From the NCBI GenBank assembly GCA_015227615.1, contig JAALGZ010000001.1:1612001-1676000 (forward strand): a stretch of 64,000 nucleotides of DNA. Reading direction: 5' to 3'. Of the stretch, positions 37,650-48,695 are shown in pieces; positions within the stretch are counted from its first letter, which is position 1, and every line of letters starts with the position of its first letter. The notes under the pieces were generated by a model. That model made no database searches, had not been told where the DNA came from, and saw nothing but the letters and a program-made list of their open reading frames with translations. Made by a program: the position numbers and the translations under genes. This DNA comes from Labyrinthula sp. Ha (Eukaryota; Sar; Bigyra; Labyrinthulida; Labyrinthulaceae).

Positions 37650-38052
37650 TATTGATGTTTTTCGTCTTTAAATGTTCTCTTAAGTAGGACGGCGCGCTTG
37701 GTAAACAAAGTAGATATTAAAAATAAGTAGGTAGCCAAAATAGAGAATAATATAATAAATTTGAGACGTCAATAAATTGCGATCTGATTATAAGAAGATA
37801 AGTTTTCTTTTATTCCAGGTTAATAATTAGCCACTAACGGATATGTATTTTGCATCTTTTACGAATCTTTGGTAACGGCATAATGGTACGTAACAGCACA
37901 CAGTAACTAAAATACAGTCTAGGGTTCTCAAAATATCCTCTTTCCTTTATAATATTTTTTACAAAAAACTTCTTGGCACTTAAGCCATATTCTTATCACA
38001 CTAACAACTTGAACTCACTATTAACAAGTTATCAACCAATTTTCACTGAACA
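37650..38052 (-). repeat. LTR c (5' end of copy B)
   Basis: This 403-bp LTR differs from LTR b at about seven positions by eye. Host sequence begins at 38053 with TACT, the presumed right target duplication. Confidence 0.9.
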
Positions 38053-40416
38053 TACTGTTTACTTGCTTCATATGTTTCTGCTCTACAACTCAAAAACAAT
38101 TATGGAACCTTCTAAATTATTGAAGTTTTTTGTCCTTTCACCTTTTGTTAGACGTTTTCAAACGGGCTCTCTAATATAGTGAACAATTTAAAACTCTTTT
38201 TTTCTTTTTGTTAATTCTTAACAAACGGCTTATTTTATGTCACTTTTTATTCCACAATCGTTTCATACCGTTACTATTATAGCTGGAAAGAAGGAAGCAT
38301 AATAGTCCTCAAAACTTCCTCAAAAAACTGAAGTTTGTCTTGAACTAAGACGATCTTATAATTGTTACGAAGATATGCACATAGAATTTCATTTGGGTAG
38401 CATTTTCTCTCTGCAATATTTTTCTACCATTCACTTAAAATGTGTATGAATTTTTTTCCAATAAAATCATGTCTTATCAATAGTGCCATCACCTTCGACA
38501 GAGATTAGTCCAAATGCAAAGAGCTTCTTCAGAAGTTTTAGTTTATCCTCCTCTTCTAACATTCTGTAACTTATTGCTTTAGAATTTTTGTTTCTCACCT
38601 GAATAGAAAATAGATGTTCCTAGATTAAAGCCTAAAGATGTGAAATAAACTTTTTTATTAACTAATTTCTCCTTTTTTTAACAAAAAGCAGAGATTTCAA
38701 AGTATTGATACCAAATGTTAGTGCGAAAATAAGTAGAGTGCCTCAATTGCAGTTGACCGACAGCAAAATTAGCTTAACAGAATTAATTTCTTGCACCAAA
38801 CACTAGTTTTTTTCTGGATAAGGTTGAAAGTCTTTTTATTGTTTTTAGGTGTTATAATTTTTTGAAGATGATACAACCCCCACTGACTATAAATATGGGG
38901 CTCTCTATATATCATTTTCATTTTGGGAAAACTAGAAAACCTCTAAGACATATTATATCCATAACTAAACACGGTGACTAAAAGCATAAAATACTAAGAA
39001 GTATAGACTAGCCTTAAACAACTTTCGTTATGTAATTTTTGTAAACCGCAATTTTTTGGGAAAGAGTAAGATATAGAAATACCAGGTGCTATGAACTTTT
39101 TTTTCGTTTATTTTAGTATTATTAAGAAACAAAATTTTATTATTAACCTATCTGGAACTCTTATTGTTACTTATATCTTTCCAATGGTACCAAGGCTAGC
39201 AATTAGTCTTCTGCATAACCGTTGTTTCCCGAAGATCCGAAGAAACTATAACAAAGCTAAGTTATAAACTTCAGATCATGAATATTACGTAGTTCAAAAT
39301 GTTGGTAGTTAATTAGGCTGCTCTTGGCGTAAATACCCTGTTGTAGAATTTATTTTGTTACATTTGGAATATTCTTACATCCTAATAACTCCGTGCTTAG
39401 GGTTCGTAAAACAGGAAAAGGATATTTTTAAGAAATTTTGTGAATCGATAAAGTGTTTTGGAAAGTTCACTCTCAAAATATCCGCCACGTTTCCCCTAAA
39501 AATTCCACAAAACATTGAATTTTGAGAAGAAACTAACAATATTAATAAAATTGGGCCTAAAAGAACAAAAACCTGTAAGACTCGGAAAGTTAGTCATTTT
39601 TCTTATTTAATTTAATTTTTAGTAAAATGAAGCAACTTGGCAATATGAGAGTTTGGTTGTAGCAAGCATGCCAAAGCTCTAAGCATAAATTAAATTATAA
39701 CCTACAGATTGGTGCTAAATGTAGGGACAAGTTTTGCTTAACAATATTAGAGAGTAAAAAACTACTTAACAATTTGCTTTATCTATCATATTCATTTTCT
39801 TTTTCTAGACATGCTGTTCATATATATACATGTTTAGTTTCTTGAAAGAATTTATACACTAATTTGTTAAGTGGTATTGATGTAAATACTCGAGAAACTG
39901 GCATCTTTTGCAAGAATAAACAGGCCAGAAAATATATAGTATAAATTTCTTGTTCAAAAACTTTGAAAAAAACCTAAAACTATCATCCTATCTAGTTTAT
40001 TTGAATACTTATAATGTTAGTCAAATAAAATGCGTTTAAAAGAGAAGTTGCCTGGAAGGATTGTTGAGTATAACTTTGAATAGATATCTCCAAGAGTACA
40101 GTAATACCATGTGTGCAATGCATTGCACAAAAATTGAAAAACAACAATGGAGTTGAGGTTTCCAGGATAAGTTTAAATGTAAAAATCTTGAATAAAGCAC
40201 TAAAATATGTATCAAAACAGGAATAAATCTTTAGGACAACAACACTTTCTTGTTTCATCTTTCTTAAGTTTATATCTTTTGAAAATATACTACTTAGATC
40301 AACAGTGTAATATAAAAGCTACAAATTCGGAGATTTATCATACCATTTTCAATTGTCCTGGCAATTATTTCTTAGGTGGTTGGCAGCGCCTTGTTATTAT
40401 CCTATACATTGTGAAA
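38053..40416. other. Gene-poor AT-rich intergenic stretch
   Basis: The first four bases (TACT) form the right target duplication of the tandem retroelement array. Beyond that no gene, RNA or repeat is recognised; a minus-strand frame at 39992-40258 shows no motif. Confidence 0.5.
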
Positions 40417-40650
40417 GGGCATCGGATTTTATTTATTGATAATTTATTAATTAAGATTTTGCCCATATTTGTCTTTCCAATTGGTTCTGATAATTCCCCA
40501 TCCATTTTTATTGTTTATTGATAACTAATTAATAACCACAGTGAAATCAAAATCATTTGATGAACATCAAAATTCAAGCCTTCTTTTTGATAATCTGAGT
40601 CAAAATAGTTATCAAATAATTGCTGATAATTTCTATTTAATCGGATGCCT
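40417..40650. repeat. Small inverted-repeat element (MITE-like)
   Basis: GGGCATCGGATT at the left end is matched in inverse by AATCGGATGCC at the right end, and inside these the arms keep pairing imperfectly (TTTATT.ATTGATAATT against AAATTATCAGCAATT). The total is about 230 bp with no coding capacity. No clear target duplication is seen, so the superfamily is not assigned. A probable partial relative lies at 19.10-19.21 kb. Confidence 0.45.
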
Positions 40651-41699
40651 AATTGGAATCAACGGGGAGCAAAAAGACCAATACTGCTAGTTCAAAGATA
40701 GGTGATGGGGGCTTTGTAGAATACTTAGGTTCCCCTCGGCTTTGCTCGGCTCAACAACCGATGTACTGAATCCGTTATTTTTGGCTGAGAGCAATAATGC
40801 TTCATGATCTATTCAGGCCAGATAACCTAAACCACTGTGATTTGGTCTCCCTTGCACCTTCAAAGAGGCATTGGCTTCTAAATTTATACTAATTACATTA
40901 ACTATTCATATAAAAAACGGATTTCCTTTGCAGGGTTGTACTCGTATTTTTATTTGATTAAATGTCATAGGATCCGCATTAATTTAATAGGGATTGATTA
41001 CTTTAGATTCAGTCCCAGATATTACTTTCCCCAAAATTCAAGTAGAAACGAAATCTGTATCCAACAAATTTCAATTAATTTTGAGGCATAGTCACTTGGC
41101 TTTCTGGATCCCCTCAAGTACAGAAAGTGGCTAATTGTTGAAGGAGGGTATTTGAGACGACATATTCAAGTTCTCGATGGACTTAATTATATTTGGTTTG
41201 CAAAAGTATACACTCTTGACTTCGGATGCTTTTAGATGATTGATATTTAAACTGGGGCGGTAAATGGTTCTAAGGGATTGTTTTGTCCAGTTTTAGTGTA
41301 CCGCACTGGATTCAGATATTGTAAGGGTTAGTGAAACTCGTGTAAATAGAAGAGTGGGGCGAATGGATTTTCCGGTAATTTACTTGCTTAATTTAGATGA
41401 TGGTTATTTTTGGGTAGCTAAATGTTCGTTTTTTTTTATTTTTTACATTGCGATTTCATTCGGGTACCTTTCATTCATGTATTGGGTTCGGGGGAATCTA
41501 AGAAGTTCTTAAACAATTTCTACTGATCTCAACTTTGCACGAGGGATATGTGGGTCCCGGTTCCTTTCACACACCAGACCATTGAAATCTAAGCCAAAAA
41601 TAACATTCTTGTTGTTTATAGCCTTATCAGCACATGTTTTACTTTAATCAGCAACCATCTCCATACCTTGACCTCGTACCCAATTTCGCGAGGGTAGCA
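40651..41699. other. Intergenic sequence, possibly including decayed copia remains
   Basis: There are no clear features. Because the copia integrase relic at 41.75-41.95 kb runs leftward, its downstream parts would be expected here, but I could not recognise them. Confidence 0.35.
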
Positions 41700-41951
41700 A
41701 CTAATTGCTACAATATTTCCCCCTGACAACATATCTCATAATTATCTTAAGGATTACGTTGCTAGTAATCTGAACATTAGAGGCCTTGTAAACAACATTT
41801 TCTGCCAGGTACGTCGTGGCATCTGCAGCTTTCGAACATAGCAATTGGGATAATGATAATGTCCATACCCAGAGACGTTCATCTGGTCTTTCAATGCTTT
41901 CTTAACTGATCCATGAATTTGGTTGACTAATAAATTTTTATCAGTTATCAC
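41700..41951 (-). mobile_element. Ty1/copia integrase relic (element W)
   Basis: The minus strand reads HGSVKKALKDQMN, YPNCYVRKLQMPRRT and TRPLMF, matching the copia pre-integrase block (GH.S..ALK...., C..C..GK..R.PF, RA.RPLEL). It is a degraded fragment, and its position and order do not fit elements X or Y to its right, so it marks a third insertion. Very old. Confidence 0.5.
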
Positions 41952-42807
41952 TACTTCAAGTAAGTGGGTGTTGGTTCTGCATCCATATTAAACAGTGACT
42001 AACACGTACATGTATTATAGTTTAGTTTAAATACTGGCAGATTACAATAATTAGGTTGTATTGAAACTGATGGCAAATAGTTTGGTCACCTGTAATCGCC
42101 GTTTACAATATAACATTACTGTTTTCATTAACCGTTAACTGTAATTCGAAAAACAAAGACAAAGTTATTTTTACTTGAGTCCGAACGTTATTCTGATAAG
42201 AGCAAGTTATTTACGAATAAGCCAACTTACTATTTACTTTATTCTACATTCTTTTATCTTATTTACACACATTTTACTACTCAATTACTTATTCTTTATC
42301 TTCTCTTTTATCTCTACTCTGTTCTATTTCTATTTCAATTATATTCTCAGGTTTCCACTCTTTACACTCGGTGGAACGATTAAAGGTCAGTTCTTTGATA
42401 GTTAGATCACGTATATACATGGAGACTGTAAACAATGTCTGTTCATCGTGGCTCGCCAACCCTAGGCTCTCCAAGCTATTTTCAGTAAAAAAGTTTTATT
42501 TCTCAACTTTCAAGATTACCTTCTGTTCACATTTATATATATATATATAAAACAAAAATTTCCATTTAGCTTACTACTTTAAAAAGATTTTGTTATACTG
42601 CTCGGACTGTATCTCCTGGCCTCGTGAGTATCTTGAACATTCCCCCAGTTTTTGACTTCTAGAAGAAAGCTGTTTATATATTTTTCTGGAAAATTTGTCT
42701 ATTCGTATATCAGGCAAACCTTATTACGGTGACAAAATCTGTTACTTAAGTTTCCAGTACTAATTCGTTTTCATAGTTGAAAGCTTCTTGTGTACCCCAC
42801 CTAAACA
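41952..42807. other. Intergenic sequence with short TA repeat
   Basis: It contains a (TA)n run at about 42.53-42.55 kb. Otherwise nothing is recognised; the 3' end of element X could reach into this stretch. Confidence 0.35.
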
Positions 42808-43150
42808 TCATTTCGCCAATATATCAGCTGTTATGTCGGCAGTTTGTGAATAACAAACGCCTGTTAAATCGTTGTGCAACTTATCTCTAACGTTCATAAA
42901 TCCCGCGTCTAGGTATTTTTTTCGTTGTATACAGCAATTATCTAGTCTCATTATCAGTGCAGGTTGATTATCAATTTCTAATTCTATTGGTAAATCCAAT
43001 TCAACTTGCATAAACTTAAACCATCGATGGACTTGTCTCATTTTCACTGGTACTAACTAGGAGCTGCATACTCAGGCTCAATAGTAGATAGAGCTGTTAA
43101 ACTTTGATTCATTCACCGAAATACTAATGATCCACTATTCAAAAAAAATA
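42808..43150 (-). mobile_element. Ty1/copia element X, RNase H part
   Basis: The minus strand reads LTALSTIEPEYAA (the copia SS.EAEY block), LEIDNQPALIMRL (the D.Q.A block) and TADITADILAK (the typical end, ..Q.ADI.TK). It lies just left of the left LTR of element Y, while the matching RT end of a copia element lies just right of Y's right LTR at 48.78-48.95 kb. The two pieces are best read as one element split by Y. It is broken and old. Confidence 0.7.
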
Positions 43151-43289
43151 GTACATCCACTTATTAAAGGCTATTACCTATTTCTGTGGCTCAATCACTA
43201 TCACTTCTAAGGAAAATTCTTAACTTGACTTATCCCTTTCTTTCTCGTAACTTCATCCTTTCTCTTTCGTATCATATATATATATATTT

Positions 43290-43530
43290 ACCAAGTTCGT
43301 TTGAAGTAACATAGAGCATCGTGTTACACATGTATATTTGAGATGCAAAATAATTAGTAACATAACCTATCTCTGACCTTGTATTTATCTGCAAGAATGT
43401 AGAAGGTTTTGGTATAAATTTATTTGTTTTTTGTGTATATTAGTTTTTAGGAATTAAAAGTTCAACTAAATACAGTGTAACTGTATGTATAATATGGCAT
43501 AAGTATTACACCAATATTGTGATTCATATG
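43290..43530 (-). repeat. Candidate 3' LTR of element Y
   Basis: It aligns with 48.43-48.70 kb. The best block is TTAAAAGTTCAACTAAATA against TTAAAAGTTTAACTAAATA, with AGTGTA.CTG.ATGT and CAATATT following in order. Identity by eye is about 70% in the core and lower outside, so the edges are approximate. Confidence 0.55.
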
Positions 43531-46423
43531 AACCCACTTCCACACTTTTTTCTATTACCATGACTCTTTTTGTAATTTGTAGTAACTTTTATTGACTCTT
43601 ATAGCTGCTCTTTTATTTTTTTCTTATATCCTATATCTATCTTTTTATTTTTCTAATTCTTGTTATTTTTCTATTAATATTTTGTAATTTTTAGTAAGTT
43701 GTTTCTGATTCTTATAAACACTTTCTTTGAAACAGGTTTATTAAATATGTTTTCCATATTACTTATTCCTTCAACGAATACCAATGGAAATTTGTTTTTC
43801 TTGCTAAACGCGTGTAAAAATACTTTACATCTGTGTGTCTGGATTGAGTATATATTTTTTGTCCATTCACCAACTTAATTGCACCCTGGCTATCACACGG
43901 TGTTGTTATGCTCCGCTTTTTTATTTCCAAGAAATCCAGTATACTGGTCATTCATTGCAAGTTACAAGCTCTCCTTGCTAAAGATACAATTTCTGGTTAT
44001 ATACTACGTTTTGCAACTGAATTCTGAAGTTTGGTTTTCCATATTGCAGGTGCATTATTCCATAGAATGATGCGACAACCAATAGTAGATAAGTTCACCG
44101 GAACGTTTTTTCAGCATTTATCAACATACAACTACATGTCACGCCCGTTTGTTCCCTTCAGGAACCTGATACCATAATCTTTGGCATGTAAAAGATATTT
44201 TTGCACCTTTTTGGCTTATCTCAGATGTTCAATGCCGGAACATGATGCAAACACCGATAGCATGTTTACCACGCATGCAACATCAGGCAGGAATGTTCGA
44301 GACTTAAAAAGTATCTTCACGATTAACGACTGATATAATTTACGGTCAATTTACTTCTTGGAGATCTCCAAATATGTTCGGGGTTGATGTGGAAGCTCGG
44401 TCAATTTTGAATTACTCATCTCAAAGATTTGTGCCTTGGTCTCAAATTATTTTCTGGCTAAAGGTGCAATGTATTCTGGAGTTTTTCAGTTTTCAATACT
44501 TATGAATTTCTTGGTCTCATCCATGTGCTTTATTTCGAATTTTGTTTTACTTTGGCAAATATGAGATTACTAGTCTTCTTATTTCTGCATGAAAATAAAG
44601 TACCATCAACGTAAATAATAATAAAAAAAGTTTATCCTTGTTTTTTTTCTTATGTATTGTAGTTTCGATCAAGTTTCTCTGAAAGTTCATGGTATTTAGG
44701 TGCTTACCCAGCAGGACATACCAGTACCTGGTGCATTCATTGACTCCATAGATAGCTTTGGAACTGACCCATACGAAATCGCTTCTGTTTCGAGGTGTTG
44801 TGGTTTTTATGTGATATTTTAGTTTCAGCTTTTGGAAGTTTCACTTGAGTTCCAACCAATGTCGCCATGATATAAGGATTTTCGGCATGCAGATTCCCTT
44901 TACAACATCAAAGGTTTGGGTTGTAATATTTAGACATATTTTGAGCTTTCACCGTGATTTAGTTAATGTGAAGGATATTAAATTTCAAATTTGTAGTATT
45001 GTCATGAAAGACATTATCTGGGACCGCTGTAATTTCGATTTGATTGTTATAAGCATGCCATAATAAGGAATTGTTACTGGTATAACGGTAGAGTATCAAA
45101 CCTTCTTGAGGTGTGATATTACAGTTAATTTTCGTTTTGATTTTGATATAACCGTTAGGCTAAGTGTAAAAAACTTAATAAGTTAATTGCTTTCTGAAAG
45201 ATTCTTGTTATATTAAGAGTCTAATCAGTTTATTGAAGTTTATTTTCCGATACCCGGGTTTAAAGGTGCATTCTTCTTCCCGGGATGTCTTAAGAGCAAA
45301 GTATAAAGACGATAATCGCAATAGAAGGTACTTCAACGGCAATATATAGTACCTAGGATCTTGTAAAGCAGCAAGGAGACACACTGTTGAATTGTCAAGT
45401 TGAAAAGTATCCAAGTTCTTAGTCGCACCTTTGGAAAAAAAGAACCTAACAGTTTCATAGATCGAGACTGGACTATAGGTGGGTTGCAAGGGCTTAGAAA
45501 AAATTCCGTTTGCGGTTATTCTCACCTTGTATACTGTTTCCTTTGCTATTGCATCAAAATTCTTAGAGAAAACCTCTACCGGAGATAATATATCCACGTT
45601 GCTTGGGTGTTCTTTTTCAATAATAATTTACAATATTCGATATATGAAAGTTTGTTTATTTCTTTATTGCATGCTTCCTCCCGCTTTTCTGGATTCCTTG
45701 TCTTATATATTTCGAATCCGTTATTTGGAACATTTTTCTTCTTTTCTGCAGTTCATACTAAATAAGTTCTGGGTAATAAGAAAGCTGAAGTTCTTCTGCA
45801 GCCTGGTTAAAGATGTCCACATAGGGACATCTCTGCAAAATGCAGTTGACCTATGCGTACTTCTACGAAACTAGTTATTTGGATCGTTATTGGTCGATCC
45901 ATTTCTTATGTTATTGAACTTTGTTTCTGAGTTTTGACTCCCCCCCCCCTTTCAAGAGTATTCCCTTTATTAGAAAAAATATAGTTGAACAATGTACTGA
46001 AGATGCGACATATGTTTCTATTTATGAGAATTTTCCTATTTTCTATCTACAATGAATGTTTTGCTGAATTCTCAGAAGTAACAAGATAAACACATTCTCT
46101 TACTCTTTAGGATATTTTATTCTTTGTATCCTGAAATGCTTAAAATACAGTTTGACCAAAAACAAATATTATTTTCAGTTGAATTTTATTTTCCAGAAGA
46201 AAAGCTGAAATCTCCTTTTTCTCCGAAGCGAAGTTATTATTATTATTATTCAAAATGCAGTATATCTTGCAGGGCAGATTCGGTATTTTGCCGACAACTT
46301 TGTCTTATAAAGAAGTATTCTTATGAACTGAAGTATTTTTCCTTTCATCCTATCACCCGTACCCTTTCCTTGTGGTGCATCTACTGGGATATATCTATAG
46401 TTTATTCATTTTCTCTTAAAGAA

Positions 46424-46566
<143 letters not shown>

Positions 46567-48427
46567 CTTTTTGTTCTTAAATTCAGTGCCCTGGACCGAA
46601 TAATGTTGTGGTTATCCATTTTGTTTTCCTCGTTAGCTATGTTACATGTAGTTTGAGTACGCATTTATTTTAGATCATATTCTAAGCTGGTTGGTATTCA
46701 TCAGAACTAAAAGGAGAAGATACAGACTTGCTTTAAATCTTAAACTATTGAGATAACAAATATTTCTAAGTTATTATAAAGTTTCATAATACGCCATGTA
46801 AATATTTTTACCTCTTTATCTGAAAGATTTACTATTTTGTTAATGAAGTCTTGTATAACTTTCAGATTATTCACTTTTTTTAATAAATATCGAGGAATTT
46901 GTATTTGGCGAAGGTATCCGTTATCAGTCAGAAGCTTTTTCATCTTTGAAAATTGTTTCCATAGCATTTACAGTATCGCAAAATAACCATTGAAGTGATT
47001 TAGTTGCTGGAAAGAGCTTCTTCTTATATATTGCCAATCTTTTTTGCTTCGTTGCACTACAAACACGATACTTAAATATTTTTGGAATATTCGTTTAAAC
47101 GTTGTAAAATGGCAATGAATACTGCAGAGCTTTTTGTGAAGGAAGACCAAGCTCACTATGATGTAAATCTGCTTTCGACACTTACGATACTTCCTCTTTG
47201 TTCAAGAAAGTTGCATCTTTTTTGAAACTCTTGTTACTAGATCATTTTGCCACAATAATACTTCTTTGTTTCTTACAAATTTTCGATAATTACCTTTCAT
47301 ATTTATTCAAAAAACTTAGATCATGGAGTTTTCTCGTGCGCAGCAATGGGGTATCAGTGTCTAAGACGAGTGTGTTTTATAGCAGAATTGTTGCTTTCTT
47401 TTTTGTTTTGAAGGCAAAACTGGCACCGATGGAGGTGTTTACTATTCCTGCTACCACATTTATTTCCGTGTAGTTCCCTGTGTGGCATGAAAGAGCTAAA
47501 TGAAGATATTTTCTAGGTGAAACGTGGTTGATAACACTTGAATCAATTACCATTGATATATTTCTTCTGTATTATTATTCGAGTTTAGAGCGAATTCTTA
47601 TGCAACAAGTACATCTTCTGTTTTACTATTGGTGTCTTCATTTTATTGGTAGTTAGCAGCTTGAGGCACCTGGCCTGCAGGATCAAAATTCGGTTTCTGC
47701 AGTTTCTCACTGTGCCTGGTTTCTTCATCCTTGTTTTTCTTTGGACAATGTGGTTCAAATGCTTCTAGCTGCTACATATAATGCAGTGCCATTTAGCATT
47801 GCAGTTCCTACTCACGTGTTCTTTTAGACCACGACGAGTATATTTTTTGTTGGGATTATGATGGTGATCGGTATTTCTATTATTCATATTACTCTTAGGC
47901 TCTTGTTTACCTGCTCTGGAGTCAACTTTCTCGGCGATAAATCCCATTTCAAGCATAATCGTATCATTCGACCTTAAAGTTTCATTAAGTCTCAGATGTT
48001 GTCCAAAGTTTTCCACAAGCGAATTCTTAACGGATTGCAATATAATGATTACTTTATCTTCGGCACTCAATATTCCTTCTATATCTTTATATCGTTTCTA
48101 GTTAATATCAAAGTTGTTCACCCTTTCCATTACAACTGTCCAGGAGAATTTATTAACTAGAAGTACAACCTGTTACATTACGACTTTCAGTCGCAGAATA
48201 TAACTCATTTGTTTTTTTTTCAAAGTTGATACGGGTTTTCTATGTCACCCACTGATTAGATAACCTTTTGGATTAGAGGTTCATGTATTATTCTGGTGGC
48301 AATAGTGTTCATTACCACTTGCGGTCATGTAGGTTTTTTACAACTACGAAGTTCATCGCCCTCAAGGTTGTTATTTACTCTCGAACAAACCCCTTTCTTT
48401 TGAAAGAAACTTTTAACACGGATGTAC

Positions 48428-48695
48428 CAACTTTTGTATTGGTTTGAAGATACAAGTTTGAAGATTTTATCAGTCATATTTTTTGTTTAGTCCCTTATTT
48501 TGTATAGGCGAAAACAGTTTTATAGAAACCTAGTAACATTTTTAGCGCTGTTTACCTTTCAAGAAGGGAGAAACTCGGGATTAAAATTCATTTGTTTTCC
48601 TGTGTTTTAGTTTTTGGCTGTTAAAAGTTTAACTAAATAGAGTGTACCTGCATGTGTAATAAAATATGAACATTCCATCAATATTATACTTCCTG
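48428..48695 (-). repeat. Candidate 5' LTR of element Y
   Basis: It is the partner of the repeat at 43.29-43.53 kb. Both start near ACCAA(G/C)TT with TTTGAAG downstream. The boundary with element X lies just right of this repeat. Confidence 0.55.

Larger units (their letters stand above)
30661..38052 (-). mobile_element. Ty3/gypsy-like retrotransposon with MT-A70 accessory region, copy B
   Basis: The internal part (31064-37649) has the same length as copy A, 6586 bp, and reading the two side by side I found roughly 15 substitutions, about 99.8% identity. The parts lie 6989 bp to the right of those in copy A: Gag about 36.9-37.6 kb, protease about 36.3 kb, RT about 34.6-35.4 kb, RNase H about 34.4 kb, integrase about 32.7-33.9 kb, accessory region with MT-A70 about 31.18-32.65 kb. 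It is broken, with the same set of about a dozen interruptions as copy A, so the element was already dead, or moved only with help, before it was doubled. Confidence 0.92.

Noticed and set aside
45079-45110. tRNA-like A-box (TGGTATAACGGTAGAGTA)
   Set aside because: No B-box or acceptor stem follows at tRNA distance; it lies inside a copia relic.
46740-46967. Frame first read as a leucine-rich repeat protein
   Set aside because: KKLLTDNG and its place between Gag and RT parts fit the copia integrase core of element Y.
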